DNA from: Cochliopodium minus
Lineage: Eukaryota; Discosea; Himatismenida; Cochliopodiidae
DNA: 54,856 nt
Direction: 5' to 3'
Assembly (NCBI GenBank): GCA_024220525.1
Contig: JAMYWO010000239.1
Coordinates: forward strand, 1 to 54,856
Positions 22,401 to 35,666 of the stretch are shown in pieces; the stretch's first letter is position 1, and the number at the start of each line of letters is the position of its first letter. The position numbers and the translations under genes were made by a program. The notes below the pieces were generated by a model, which was given only the letters and a program-made list of their open reading frames with translations, was not told where the DNA came from and searched no databases.

Positions 22401-25400
22401 AAGCTTCAGCTTTCTCAGTCCGAAAATAACACGAGCAATACTTCCGAATTAGAAACTCATCATTCTTACTTGGTTTGAATTCTTTTTAAAATTTTTTTAA
22501 AATATTTTAATTTACTATTTTTATTAAAAAGTTTTCTTTTTTAATTCTTTTTTTATTTTTTTGGAAGTTTTTTTTATTTTTTTAATTAAAAAGTTTTTCC
22601 CAAATTATTTTTTTAAATTTTATTAATTTTTTTTATTTTTTTTAAAACTTTAAAAAGGTAATGTCTAAAGCAGAAAGTACAATGTTTTTTTCTTCTACAG
22701 GAGGAAGCATTACTGCTTTGAATGGATCTGAAACAGATTTCTGCTATGACAAACCAACCATAGAAATAGGAAACTTGTGCAACAATAAATACATCGTTCA
22801 AGTTTTGGAAAAGGAAGTGAGACTTTTGGAAGGTGTTCGTCTTTTAAAAACGAGGGTTTTGGAACATTCTGTTTTGTGTGCGGATATTGATGATCCCTAC
22901 ATTCTTTTGCATTATAAAGTTGGCCATTTCGAAATTTTTTACTTTGATTTTGAAGAAAAGATGGATGTAAAGTTGGTTAATTTGGATGACATTTCTTCTC
23001 CCTTGTCTGTTTACTTTTCTAGTAATAATAGTAATAGTAGTAATAAAAATAACAAAAATAATGATGGAAACAACAAAAATAAGAATGAAATTACCTCTTT
23101 TTGTTTGTTTTCTTGTTTTAGGGAAGATTGCCCTCCTTTCGATTCTTCTATTTATCTTTCTCTCTCCGATTCCAAGAAAAATACTGCAATCAAACCTACT
23201 CAGATTAAACCAGAAGAAACCAACACAGAAAATATCCCCGATAACAACAACACTAATCTCAATGTGAATAACAATAATCATGTGACTATAAAAGAAGAAA
23301 AAAAAGTGGAGAATGAAAACATGGAAGACGAAATTGACAATCTTTTTGGAGATCCTGTACCCAAATCTGTGCCTGTCAAACCAACTGCATCCCTCCCAGT
23401 CAAGAAAGATTTTAGTGAAATAGATTCTCTTTTTGATGACTTTGGCAGCAGCAGTAACAAAAATGTTCACTCCTCCATGAATAACAACAATGTTGATAAA
23501 GATGACAAAAAGAAAGAGAGAAGTGACAGCAATTTGTCTTTAAAAAGAAAATTAGGAGATGGAGAAAGTAGTGTCGATTTAATCCTTCCCTCTTCCCCAA
23601 AATCCAAAGAAAAACTGAGATTCTTTTGTTTGTCCAAAAAAGATGGTTCTTTGCTTGTCTACCGTTTTGAATCTACAAAAAAACCAATCTTAGTATTTTC
23701 TAATTCCGAATTCGGGTAAAAATTTTTTTCAAAAAAAAGTTTTTTAAATTTGAATTTATTTTTATCTTTTAAAAGAGATGGATCTGAATTGTTGATCAAT
23801 GAAGTATATTCGAAAGAAAAAAGCAATGAAGAAAACTCTATCGAAGAAGATGAAGCCAAACAAATAATAGAAATGAAGTTTATGAAGTTTGGACCTAAAA
23901 ACACCATCCACTTGTTGTCGTTGAACGAATTAGGGGATCTCTTCATTTACAAATCTTTCTTGTTACCAAAAAATGTGAAAGAAGAGAAAGGAAAAAACGA
24001 TCTCATAGAAAATAATAATACGAACCTCAATTTCAATCTTAATAATAACAACAATGAATTTAATATTGAAGAAAAGAAAGAAAACACCTTTGAAGATAAT
24101 TATCATGAGTTTTTGCCTCTTCGTTTTAGAAAAGTTTCTCACAAGTTTGTTCGAAGATACTACAACGAAAATCCTCCTTCTACTACTTCTACAAAAACAA
24201 ATGTCACCACAAGCAAAGAACTAAATAAAGATGAATTAAGCAGTAGCAGCAAAAAAGAAATCAAAAAAGAAGACAACAAAAAGGGGGAAACTAAGAAAGA
24301 AGACAGCAAAAAGGGGGATAGTAAGAGAGATGATAAGAAGGATGACAAAAAGACACAAGATTCCAAAAAAAGAGAGGACAATAAAAAAGATACTACGAGC
24401 AAAAGTTCTAGCAGCAGTAGCAGGAAAGATGATAACAAAAGAGACAACAAAAAGGAAGACAACAAAAGAGATTCAAAGTCCTCTTCTTCTTCTTCCTCTT
24501 CTAGCAGCAGCAGAAAGGATTCTTCAAGAAAAGAAAGTGATAGAAAGTTACCCAGAGATAAAGTCATCCCTAAAAAAGCACCTTCTATTTATCAACCTTA
24601 CTGGAAACTAATCAAATCTTTTAACAACATTTCAGGGTAAAAAAAAAAAAAATTTTTTCTTATTTTCTTTATTAATTGTAATTTTTTAAAAGACACACTA
24701 ATGGGGGATTTGTTGGAGGACTGAGGCCATGTTGGATCTTTTCGGGAAGAGGCAGCATAAACGTACACGAAATGGACATAGACGGATCAATAAGATCATT
24801 TGCCCCTTTCAACAATGTGAATTGTAACATGGGATTCATCTACTTGACGAATGATGGTTACATGAAAATAGCACAACTCTATTCAGAAATGTACTATGAT
24901 TTCGAAAATCCAGTCAAAAAAATTTTCATAGAAGATTTTGTAGAAGAAGATCCCATCACTAACAGCACCGGCGTTCATCTTAACCTTAGCCATTCTATAG
25001 TTGTCACGGATGAAAACGATAATGTTGTTAATCAAACAGATAAACCTGAAATCAGCGAAAAACAAGAAAGTTCCGACAATCTAGATAAAGGTTTGTCAAA
25101 ACATCTTTTTTAATAATTAAATTTAAATGTTATTTGAAATTCTTATTTTTTTTTAATTTATATTTTTGATAATTCTTTTTTGTTTTTAATTATTTTTCCC
25201 AAAAATTATTTTTTTAATACTTATTTTTAACTAAACCTTAATTTTTTATTAACTTATTTTATTTTAAAACTAAATTTACATATTTTTTTTTAAACAGAAA
25301 AGAAGAAAAACGCAAATACAGAATCGAGAACGGGAACACCCAAGATGATTTGTTATCACCCTCCTTCTGAATCTTACCAAGTAATCTTCTCTTGTCTTCC

Positions 25401-27840
25401 CAAAGAAAGAAAATTCAACCACATCCCTAGCCACTCCGAGCTAGAAGAAGAAATGAGACTTGTGAGTAAAAATTGGATAACAGAAGACAAAGTCAAGTTT
25501 CATGAAGACGAAATAGTTTTGCAATGCAAAGTTTTGTATTTAACAAAATCTTCCAAAAGGTGATTTTTTTTAATTTTTTTAATTTTTTCATCTTCAACAT
25601 TTTTAAATGTTTTTATATTTTTATTTATTTTAAATTTTTAATTTATATTTTATTTTCAAATTATTAAAATGATTTTATATTTTATTTTAAATTTTTTAAT
25701 TTTAAATTATCAGAGAATATTTTTAATTTTTTTAATTTTTTTAATCACTGTTTTGTTAAAGTTTCAAATTAATTTTTATTTTTATTTAATACATTCAATT
25801 TGTTAGTTCTCAAAAATTTCCTCTCGTTGTTATCAGCACGGGTACTATGGGAGGAGAAGACGCACACAGCAAGGGACGTATTCTTGTTTACAACGTTATT
25901 CCTAGAACAAAAGACAACAACAAACTCCATCTTTTGGCACAGTCCAATCAAAAAGGACCCATCAGTGCTCTTAGCGAATCTCAAGTAAAATAAATAATAT
26001 TAAATAACAAATTATCTTTTTTGTATTAATTTAATATTTATTATTTTTCCATTATTTATTTTTAAATTTAACTTATTATATTTTTATTAATTTTTTCATT
26101 TTTTATTATATTTTTATTATATTTTTCATTTTTTATTTTTATTTTATTTTTTAAAATTTTAAATTTATTTTTTAATTTTTCTGATTTTGTTATTTTTTAA
26201 ATTTATTTTTTAATTTTTCTTTATTTTGTTATTTTTTGTTTTTTTTTTATTTTCTGTTTTTCTTAGGGAAGAATAGCAGTGGGGCTTTTGTCAAAGGTGT
26301 ACTTCTTTCAACTTGAAGAAAATGAAAGTGAACTCATGGGGAAAGCATTCTTCGAAACCAAAACATATGTTCACACCATAAGTACCATCAACAACTTTGT
26401 TTTGGTAAAACCAACAATTTAAAAAAATTTCTTTTTTAAAAAATAATAATAAAAATAAAAAATGAAAAATAAATATAAAAATAAAAATAAAAATAAAAAT
26501 AAAATAGAACGAAATGAAACTATTTTAAAATAAAAAATAAAAATAAAAATAAAAAATAAAAATAAAAATAAAAATAAAACAAATAAATAAAAAATAAAAT
26601 AAAATAGAACGAAATAAAATAATTTTAAAAAATCCAAAAATAAAAATTTTGAAAAAGGTTGGAGATTCATACGCTTCAATTCAATTTCTCAGTTGGCGTA
26701 ATGACATAAGACAGCTTGTTTTATTGGCAAAAGACAACGAGAGATGTTGTGTTGGTGCAAGTGGATTTGTTGTAAAAGGAAATCAAGTGAGTCTAGTGAT
26801 AAGTGACGAAGGTATTACCGAAATAATTTTCTCTTTAAAACTTTTTTTAAAAAATTATTTTAAATTTTAATTTTTTTTTTAAATAAATTCAATTTTTTTC
26901 ATTTATTTTTTTATTTTATTTTTTAAAATTAAATAAAAAAATTTAAAAATCTTTTTTTTTTTTAATAGATAGAAATATTCGAGTGTTTGCTTATGAACCA
27001 GGTCTCGTTTATGAAACCACTGGTGGGGAAGTTTTGGTTCCAAGAGCTAATGTGTACATTGGTGGTGTTATTCCTTCTTTTCACCCTGTTACCTTTCACC
27101 ACTTTGTTCCCAAGCTCAATGACTTTTTGTCTCTCAAAAACAAAGAGAACAAAGACACTAAGAACGAAAACTTTGATCCCAAAAAAGATTTTAAAAAAGA
27201 TCCCAAAGAAAAAAACAAACAAGGTAATTTTAATAAGATTTTGTTATTTCTTTTTTATTTTTATTTTTTTATTTTTTTATTTTTTATATTTTTTATATTT
27301 TTTTATTTTTTATTTTTTATTTTTATTTTTTTATTTTTTTTGATTTCCAGATTCTTCTTCTACTCCTAATTTCGACCCTGTTTTATTATCAGAGTATGAG
27401 AAAAAAACAAAAAGAACAGGACTCATTTTTGGTAATTAAGTTTTTTCTAATTTTGAAATTTCTTTTATTTTTTTTTAACAATCATTTTTCTTTTAACAAC
27501 AAAAAAAAAATTTAATAAAGGAACAAACGATGGATCTATTTCCATGATGATTCCTATTGATGAAACAGATTTTAGAAGATTGGATACTTTGGCAAATAAG
27601 ATTAGTACTGATATTCCTCACTTTGCAGGATTATCTCCCCAGTCTTTCAGGGAATTAAAATCTGACACGAAACTCAATGCTACTGTGCGTTCCAACAGAA
27701 TCATTGATAATTTTCTGTTGGAAGAATTCTCAAACTTGAGCTACAAAAAGCAGAAACAGATTTGTTCTAATATCAAAACATCTCCTCATTTGATCTTCAA
27801 CTCTATCATTGAATCTGAAATAATTTCTTCATTATTTTGA
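19437..27840 (+). CDS. CPSF160 / CFT1, cleavage and polyadenylation specificity factor large subunit
   Basis: Scaffold of the mRNA 3'-end processing complex, nuclear. Exon 1 is 19437-19589 and exon 2 starts at 19948 (phase 0). Family landmarks run through many exons: GVVKLANYETDCILLSFRDA (20065), IAVPNPISGVLVFSCN (21196), QTGDIYYIHLIIEG, DNNLIFLGSKLGNSLLVSYK (21703), RLLKTRVLEHSVLCADIDDP (22840), then the C-terminal β-propeller and the signature MMIPIDETDFRRLD, DIPHFAGLSPQSFREL, IDNFLLEEFSNLS before TGA at 27838-27840. Two long low-complexity insertions interrupt the fold: Asn/Lys/Ser-rich at 23020-23560, and KKED/KKGD/SSSS repeats at 24210-24560. Family members are about 1,400 aa, and this is similar or longer. 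Starts 219 bp after the Rho regulator. Confidence 0.9.
24210..24560 (+). repeat. Lys/Asp/Ser low-complexity coding insert in CPSF160
   Basis: Degenerate repeats of Lys-Lys-Glu/Gly-Asp-(Ser/Asn) alternate with poly-Ser blocks, encoded by AAAGAAGAC and AGCAGC-like units. The exon stays open (23750-24640), so the insert is translated rather than intronic. It lies between conserved β-propeller segments, presumably as a surface loop. Confidence 0.75.
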
Positions 27841-28025
27841 TTAAAAATTATTAATCTTCAAAAATATTCAATTTAAAAAAAAAAAATGGAAAAAAAATTA
27901 ATTTTGAATGAGTGTTTGAAGAATTGGAAAACTCTTTTTCGAAATTTAAAATTAAATTAAAGAAAATTCAATTGAAAAAACAAAATAATAAAAAAAAAAA
28001 AATTGAATTTGATTTTTCAAAGCTC

Positions 28026-30151
28026 ATGTTTTTTGAAATATTTTTAATACTTGTGGCAGTATTATTTCTCCTCTATCAGAAGGTATATTTACAAAATATA
28101 GATCAATTTCTGACTAATTTCATAAAAAGAAATATTACGTTCATCCATTCCTCAAAAAAATACCGGGTATGAAAATGTATCCATTGGTAGGATCAATACC
28201 ATTGTTCAAATTGGAAAATCCTATTGAATCATGGTTGAAATATACTCTTGAAAAAAAACTGTAAAAAAAAAAAAAAATAATAAATAAAAAAAATATAAAA
28301 ATAAATAAAATTAATTAAATTAAAAATTAGGAAAGTATGGAAATTTTCAATCTTCAGTGACAAAGCTGTTGTTGTAGCAGATCCAATAGACTACAAAAAA
28401 GTGATTTCCGAACAAGATACATATGTGAGGGGAAGAATCATAGATACAGATAATATTGTGTTAGATGGAAAAGTACTTTTTGCAATAGGTAAACAAAAAT
28501 AGTGCAGAAAAAAAAATTAAAAAATATTCCATTTTTTTTTTAGATGGGGAAGAATGGAAAAAGAGAAGAATAGCATTAAACAGTTTTTTCAGCAAAAAGA
28601 ACACAGAAACATATTTGGAGAAAATAGTGTTTTATGCAAACAGAGCAGTAGATTTTGTTTCTCAAAGCAAAAATTTTGACTGTAGAAATGTTTTTATAAG
28701 AACTACTTTTGGTAAATATTTTAAAAATTAATTTAAAAATAAATAAAAAATAATTTAAAAATAATTTAATAAATAAATTAAAATATTTTAAAAAATAATT
28801 TAAAAACAATTTTTTGTAAAATTTTCTTTAAATAGATATCATTTTGAATTTCATCTTCAATGACGATTTTGATATTATAAAAAAGGATGAATTTGATTTG
28901 GCTTCTTGTTATAGGACATTTGGAGATGAAGTTTAATCTTTTTTTTTATTATATTAATTTTTTATTTTTCATTTTTTAAATTTTTTTCTTCGTTTATTTT
29001 TAAAAAAGTTCGTTAGAATCAACACGATGCTCTTTTACAAATCATTACCAAAAACATGGAAAAATAAAGAATATCAAAGCGCTTTAAAGAGGCATGGAGA
29101 TTTTGTGACCCAGATGATCGAAAAAAGAAAAAAAACTTTCGAAAAAAACTCCACGCATGAATCCCTCTTGGATCTTTTGTTATCTCTGTACGAGCATGAG
29201 AACGAAATAATTCATGATGAAGTTAAAGGTAAAATTTTATAATTAAAAAATTTTTTAATAGTTTTTTTATAAATTTTTAGGATTGTTGTTTGCAGGAGTA
29301 AATTTGTTGAAAAACTTAATTTTTTTGTTATTTAAATTGTAATTTTTAGCACGAAACTACTGTAAATACAAAACACAATTAATTTTTAAATTAAGATTCT
29401 TATTTTCTTGATAAAAAAGGGACATACAATAACACTTTGTATTTACGAACTTTTAAAAAATCCAGAAATTTTGAAAGAAGTGGTAGAAGAGGTAGAAGAA
29501 GTACTAGAAGACGGAAACATAGAAAATATGTCACAAGTGAAACGACTTGTAAAAGTAGAAGCTTGTATTAAAGAAACTCTTCGTTTATGTAAATTTTCCA
29601 AAAAATAAAAAAAAAAAACCATTATAATTTCAATTTAGATCCACCTGCACCAGTTAGCATTTTGACAACAACCAAAGGTTTATAAACTATTTTTTTTAAT
29701 TGAAATTAAAATTTTTAATTTTTTTTTTCCAACCAAGATTCAGAAATAGGAGGGTATGACATCCCCAATGACACTCTGATTTTTGCATTCACGATGGCTT
29801 TACTTCAAAATCCTGAATATTGGAACAAAGCTGATCAATACTTTCCACAAAGATTTTGGGATTCAACTTATGTTGAAAAAGAACTACCTGAAGGAGTCAC
29901 AAGAGAAATGGTAATAAGAAAGAATTTTTTTTTCTTTCAATTTATTGTTTTAAAAAAAGGTCTATCCCCCATTTTTAAAAGGGAGACATACTTGCATTGG
30001 AATTCATCTTGCAAGGTTAGAAAGTGTTGTAACTGTTGCAACTTTTCTAAGAAAACTAAAAATAGAATTTGATGACATGTCCCGTTTTAAACTACAAATG
30101 AAATTTACTTTGGAGCCCACAAATATGATTCTTAAAGCAACAAAAAAATAA
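28026..30151 (+). CDS. Cytochrome P450, membrane-anchored
   Basis: Haem-thiolate monooxygenase, probably endoplasmic-reticulum anchored by the N-terminal helix MFFEIFLILVAVLFLLYQK (exon 28026-28082). Exon 2 (28130-28260) follows in phase and gives the proline-rich hinge KIPGMKMYPLVGSIP. Further landmarks are GEEWKKRRIALNSFFSKK (C-helix), ESLLDLLLSL, helix I split as LLFAG (29281-29297) + HETT (29350-29361) + GHTITLCIYELLKNP (from 29420), the K-helix ExxR in KETLRL, FPQRFWD, and the haem loop FLKGRHTCIG with the cysteine ligand, then HLARLES. Stop TAA at 30149-30151. All catalytic elements are present, so it is likely active; the substrate cannot be inferred. An A-run ATG at 27886 could start an alternative 5' exon, but its frame closes without a usable donor. 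Ends 47 bp from the convergent Rb-like gene. Confidence 0.88.
29350..29361 (+). other. 12-nt micro-exon (His-Glu-Thr-Thr) of the P450
   Basis: Bases CACGAAACTACT, preceded by ATTTTTAG and followed by GTAAAT, supply exactly the HETT residues missing from helix I. Both flanking exons are in phase 0, so it joins LLFAG to GHTITL and restores the oxygen-activation motif AGHETT. Confidence 0.85.
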
Positions 30152-30198
30152 TCAAATTAAAAAATTTTTTTGGAAAAATAAAAAAAATTTAATTTTTT

Positions 30199-33100
30199 TC
30201 ATTTCTTTTTTGGTCTGCGAATATCTTCCTCACTATCTTCCTCGTCATTAAATTGAAGCTTTTTCTTTGCACCCTTTGGAGTGGGGACTTCCACCTTTTT
30301 GGATGGAGGATCCACCTTGTAAGAAAAAGGAGATTTGATGGATTGGCTCTTTACAAGTCCACCACCATTATGATTACTTTTGGAAGCAAAAGGAGATTTA
30401 CCATCAAAATTGAAAGGAGGAGATAATTTTGAATTGGACAAAAGATTATCAGAAAACATTTTAAGAAAGATGGAGTTGTAAAACTGAATGATGTCCGTAC
30501 TTTCTTGAATTAAAGATGAAAAATGTTCAGAAGAGGTTGATCTATAAGGCGAGCTTGATGGCTGGGAGGATTGAGAAGGAACTTGAGAAGAACGGAGAGA
30601 GGAGGAAGCTGAGCTTCCAGAAAGGGAGGCAACCTTGTCTATTTGTTGAGAAAGAGGAATCGGTTTGTTTTTATTGTTATTGTTATTGTTGTTGTTATTA
30701 TTGTTGTTACTGTTGTTATGGAGGAGAATTGGTTGGGTGAGAGGGTTGGGTTGTTGAGAAAGGGGAGATGTAAGAGGGTTTCTTTGTTGTTGGAGAGAAT
30801 TAGGAACATTTTGATTTGGATTCTGCTGTTGATTTGTAAGAGGATTAGGTGGATTTAGTTGTTTATTGAGATTAAAAAGAGGGATATTCTTGTTTTGATT
30901 GGGATTTCTGAGAGAATTAAGAGTATTATTATTATTCTTCTGAGAATGATTCCAATTAGAATTAGAATTNNNNNNNNNNNNNNNNNNNNNNNNNNNNNNN
31001 NNNNNNNNNNNNNNNNNNNNNNNNNNNNNNNNNNNNNNNNNNNNNNNNNNNNNNNNNNNNNNNNNNNNNAAGGGTGCTGAGGAAGAAGGGGTCTGGGAGG
31101 AAAATGTTTGTTTTTTTTGGGAGAAATTTGGCACTCTTCAATCGTCAATAATTTGGTGGAAACGTTCTTAAAGAGGTAGTCGTATTGAGATTTGAAGTTG
31201 GGGGAGGAATAAAAGTGGGAGAGGATGTTGTTGAAGGAGATCTGAGAGTTTGCTTCCAACTTTAATATTCCGTATGCGCAGCACACTATCATTTGGTCCA
31301 CGCTTCTTTCGCACAACATTTCTGGTTTGTTTATCAACAAAAAGCACAACATTTTGAATATACGATATATTTGCTTTATTAAAAAAATAATTTTATTTAT
31401 TATTTAAAAATAATTTTATTTAAAAATAATTTTTATTCAGAAAAATAAACAAAAATAAAAAACAAAAATAAAAATAAAAGTATATGAAAAAAAGTTTTTT
31501 ACGACAACATTGTTAGAACAAATAACAATTAGTTTTTGTTCAATTAATTTAAATAATTTTGACAAAAAATATTTCGCTGAAACCATCCCTGAACCACTTT
31601 TATTCTCCTGATTTCCATTGTTCTTATTATTTACATTATTATTATTTGTGTTATTATTATTATTGATATTGTTTACATTATTGTTATTAATATTATAATT
31701 ATTATTGATATTGTTTACATTTTTATTTTTATTTTTATTGTTATTGTTATTGTTATTGTTATTATTGTTATTGTTATTATTGTTACTTTCATCTTCTAAA
31801 TCTTCAGTTTCAGAAGAATCATCCATTTCTTCTTCTTTTTTGAGTTTTTCTTTTTTAAAAGGCTTTACTTCTCCTTCTTTCTTATTATTATCATTTGATT
31901 TAATATTACCATCCCTTTTATCAATATTTTTACTCTTACCAACATTATTCTTATTAACGTTATTATCATTATTATTATTATTAATATGAGATTTTGTTTT
32001 TTCAATATTATCATTGATTTTACTATTTGTGTTATTATTAATATTATTTTTATTATTAATAACATTATAATTGTTATTTTCAATATTATTATTTTTATTT
32101 TCAATATTACTATTATTGTTACTTTCAATATTATTATTTTTGTTATTTTCAATATTATTATTGTTACTTTCAATATTATTATTATTGTTGTTAATGTTAT
32201 TATGGAGGGCATTTAGAGAGGGGTTGTTGGATTTGATTTGAGGAGAGAAAACGAAGACGGGACGATAGGGAGTGGAAACTTTGAGGGGAGAAAGGAAGAC
32301 GATGTTTTGTTGAGAGGACTGCGACCTGTGAAGAAGCACCACTCTCTCGCTTATCAACGTGTCGAAGAAAGAGTAGAGGGACATTTTGTTGTTCTCGTTG
32401 TACAAAATTTTGAAAATTGGTGATCCTACCGACCATCCATACCTTTTCAAAATTAAAAAAAAAATAAAAAAATAATGTAATAAAAAAATAAAATATAAAA
32501 AACCAAAATAAAAATTTAATAAAAGATAAGATAAAATTAAAAATTATTAAATTTAAAAAAATATAAAAAATATGAAATAAAATTAATTTAAAAGATAAGA
32601 TGAAAAAAAAAAAATTTTTAAAAAGAAAGATAAAAAATTTAAAAAATGATAAATAAAAAATATTCAATAAAAAATATTAAAAACATAAAAAATTTAAAAA
32701 CTTTGAAAAAAAACTTTTAAAAAAAAATGTACCTAGAAATGATCTGAGACTCCACATTAATAAAGTGGTTCCTGAGATTCTCATAATGAAAAACGAGGGG
32801 AAACTGGATGAGCGAAGACAAAATCTTGGAAAAGTCAAAAGGAGTCAAAGAAGAAGAAAAAAGAAAGAGAGAGTTGGGAAACAAATACTGATACATGGAA
32901 TAACACAAAAAAACAATTTCGCAAGAAAACAAAAGGAGGGATTTATGAAAATTCGGATGTTCTATTAAATTTCCGACGTATTTTTTATAATTCTCGCCCA
33001 ACTTTTTCTTTTCCCTCTGCATGGTCTCTTCGAAGAGGTAGAAGTAGATTTTGGGGATGAAGGTGATCCTCTCTTCTTTGATTTTCTCGTGGCGCAGTTT

Positions 33101-35666
33101 GTCTTTGATTTTGCTGATGCGCTTCTCGATTTTTTGGAAGATGGAGGTGTCTTTCTCGCAGTTTTTGAAATGTTCCATCATTACTTCTCTGTCGAATTCC
33201 TATTTCAACATTAAATTATAATTAAAAATAAATATTTTTTTTTTTTTTTTGGTTTAAATTTTTTTTTTTTTTGATTGATATGTTATAAATATTGATTAAA
33301 AATAAATTTAAAAAATAAAATGAAAATGAAAAAAGTTCTTAATATATTTCAAAAAATTTTTGGAATTTTTTTCTATTTAATTTTTGAGTTTTAAAAAGAG
33401 AAATATTTTTATGTTTAAATTAAAAGAAAAAAAAATTTACTCTGTTTTCGAAAAAATTTTCGAGATAGGAAGCATAAGAAATGGTAGTGGAGATGGGAGT
33501 TTGTTGAATTTTGGGAGAAGGTGAAGACATGTTTCGAGTGAGGGGAGGAGAGAGTAGAACGTGCTCATTGGGAGAAGAGGGCTCATTGGGAAAGGGGTTG
33601 TTCTTTTGGCCGAAAGGGGAGCCCATGCCGATTTTTTGAGGGACGTTGACGTTATAAAAGTTGTTTTTGACAGATTTATGTTTGTGTTCAAGATTATTTT
33701 TTTTAGGATCATTTTTTTTGATCTTAATGTTATTATTTTTATCATTAATATTAATATTATTATTAATATCATCATTTAAATTTTTATTATTATTAATATT
33801 ATTTAAATTTCCGAATCCACTACCTAAATTTCCGATAATTCCGTCAATAATACTGTTAGGATTAGTTAAGTTTTGTTGCGAAGAATTCGGGTAAGTAAGA
33901 AAGAGTGTCTCATCGAAACCCAAGCTAGGAAAGTAGTTTGTGACGTTGGAGAGGTAGTGTTCACTAAGAGATTTGTTGGTTTGTTCGAGAAATTTCTTTT
34001 GCGAGAAAATTTTGGAGAGGGTCTCCTTCATTTCTTCGTGTAGCTCTCCCTTTTTGTTGTTTCCATTTTCCTTCTTTTCGGAAATTTCGTCCATCTTTTA
34101 AAACAAAAAAAAAATCAAAAAAAAAAATCTAATAAATTTAGAAATAAAAAAACTTTTTTAAAAGTAAAACTGATTTTTAATAATTCTTTGACAATAAAAA
34201 AAATTAAATGAAATAAAAGAAAAATCAAAAAAAAGAAACTTTTTAAAAAATAAATGAAAAACAAAAAAAAAATCAATAAACAAAATTCTATTAAAAAAAA
34301 TTTTATCGATGTTTTGAAAAAAAAATTTACCAAAGATTTGAGAAAGGGCAAGAAAGAGGATTGATAATAATTAGCGGACCTATTCAACTTCAAACCAATC
34401 CTCTTGCAAATATCAAGGAAATAAGGAGTGAGAAAATCAAAAGTATCCTCATCATACTCGCTGATGGGGTTGATTTGAGGGATCTCTTTACTATTTTTCT
34501 TTCCATCGGAATCTTCTTTGATCGGAGTTTTAATTTTATCTTCCGCTTTTTCTTTCTTTTCGTTGTTTTTGTTGTTTTGAATTTCGTCATTTATCTCTGA
34601 GATCACACTTTTGTTTTGCAAAAGAATTTCCATTGAAGAGAGGAGAAGGTAAGTGGAATCGTTCATGTCTGTCATTAAAGTGTCTTTTCCACCTTTTAAA
34701 AAAAAAAATTTGCAGAAAATAAAAATTTGCAGAAAAAATTAAAACAAAATAAATGTGATCAATAAAAATATACCTAATTAATAAAATAAAAAATAAAATT
34801 TTAAAAAAATATTTTAAAAAATAATTTAAATTTACTGTTGAATGTTATAATCAGATTCCAACCAAATTGATAAAAGGAATATAACAACCCATTGGTTGCG
34901 ATGATAGAACCAAAGTATTCCTCGAATAGTTCTTTGTATTTCCGAAAAATGACGAAAGAGGCTACGTACTTTCTTTTAATTATTTGGAGTTTTGATTCAA
35001 ATATTTGCACATTGTTGAAATTTACAAGAAGATTTTTCATTGGTTTGAATATCTCATCAACTCTTTTTAAATTAAATTGATAATAAAAAAAATAAAAAAG
35101 ATAATTGATTTGGATTGATTTATTTTATTTATGCTTGTTGAATCATAATTCAAAATATGCTGATTAAAAGATAAGAATAAAGAATGGATAAGCAGATGAT
35201 TGTATTTTTGAAAGAATACATTTAATATACGAATAATTAGTGAAGAAATATTTTATGTCATTTCCTATAAATTCCTTTAATAGACAAAATTACGGATACA
35301 TATCCTATTTTCATTATTTTTCTTACCTAATATCACTTTTCTTCAATAATTCATAAAGAGGCAAAAATTCTAATTTTTTCTTATTCTTCAAATCATTATC
35401 CAATCCTCCCCACGATAAAACATGAATTGCGCATACAAAATACTTTTTGATATCATGTCCATTCACCTTATTTTTTAATATTTGATTATATTTTTTTTGC
35501 CGCCATTTTCAATATAAATAAATACTAATTATAAAAGGCAAACCTCATTACTATTTTTGAAAAATTTGTTCAATATTTCCCAGGAATGAAGGATATGAGT
35601 ATCATCCAAATTATAACCTAATTTTTTCAATTCATCACAAAATTCTTTAAAATCTTTCTCCTCCAT
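30199..35666 (-). CDS. Retinoblastoma-like pocket protein (contains assembly gap)
   Basis: Nuclear cell-cycle repressor of the RB/p107 family, which binds E2F and LxCxE proteins. The start is taken at the ATG at 35666 (MEEKDFKEFCDELKKLGYN), followed by the RB N-domain cyclin-like fold: HILHSWEILNKFF, HDIKKYFVCAIHVLSWGG, ELFEEYFGSIIATNGLLYSF, and YFLDICKRIGLKLNRSANYY (about 34400). A spacer (33440-34094) leads to pocket A at 33200-32735 (LGENYKKYVGNLIEHPNFHK, SLLLFSCEIVFLCYSMYQYL). Pocket B (about 31600-31100) reads AKYFLSKLFKLIEQK, MLCFLLINKPEMLCERSVDQ, MIVCCAYGILKL, SFNNILSHFYSSPNF. After the 100-N gap a C-terminal part has DIIQFYNSIFLKMF and many Ser-Pro sites, ending PKKK-TGA. The Asn-rich linker between pockets (31609-32205) is unusually long. 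The family is certain in both pockets; the gap hides an unknown length of Asn/Ser/Pro-rich C-terminal sequence. Confidence 0.87.
30970..31069. other. 100-N scaffold gap
   Basis: Exactly 100 N, the conventional placeholder for a gap of unknown length. Flanking sequence on both sides is Asn/Ser/Pro-coding and low in complexity, which probably broke the assembly. It sits in the exon after pocket B of the Rb-like gene. Confidence 0.97.
31609..32205 (-). repeat. Asn-codon triplet tract between Rb pockets
   Basis: About 600 bp of AAT/AAC-rich triplets on the minus strand encode Asn runs broken by Ile, Lys, Ser and Glu, plus an acidic block (EEEMDDSSETEDLEDES). Open in a single frame, so it is coding. 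Confidence 0.8.

Noticed and set aside
14643-30151. Co-directional gene cluster (Rho regulator, CPSF160, P450) as an operon
   Set aside because: Spacers of about 200 bp with independent starts, unrelated functions and no trans-splice or operon signal visible.
31705-31989. Plus-strand poly-Leu ORF
   Set aside because: Shadow of the Asn/Lys/Glu-rich linker of the Rb-like gene on the other strand.
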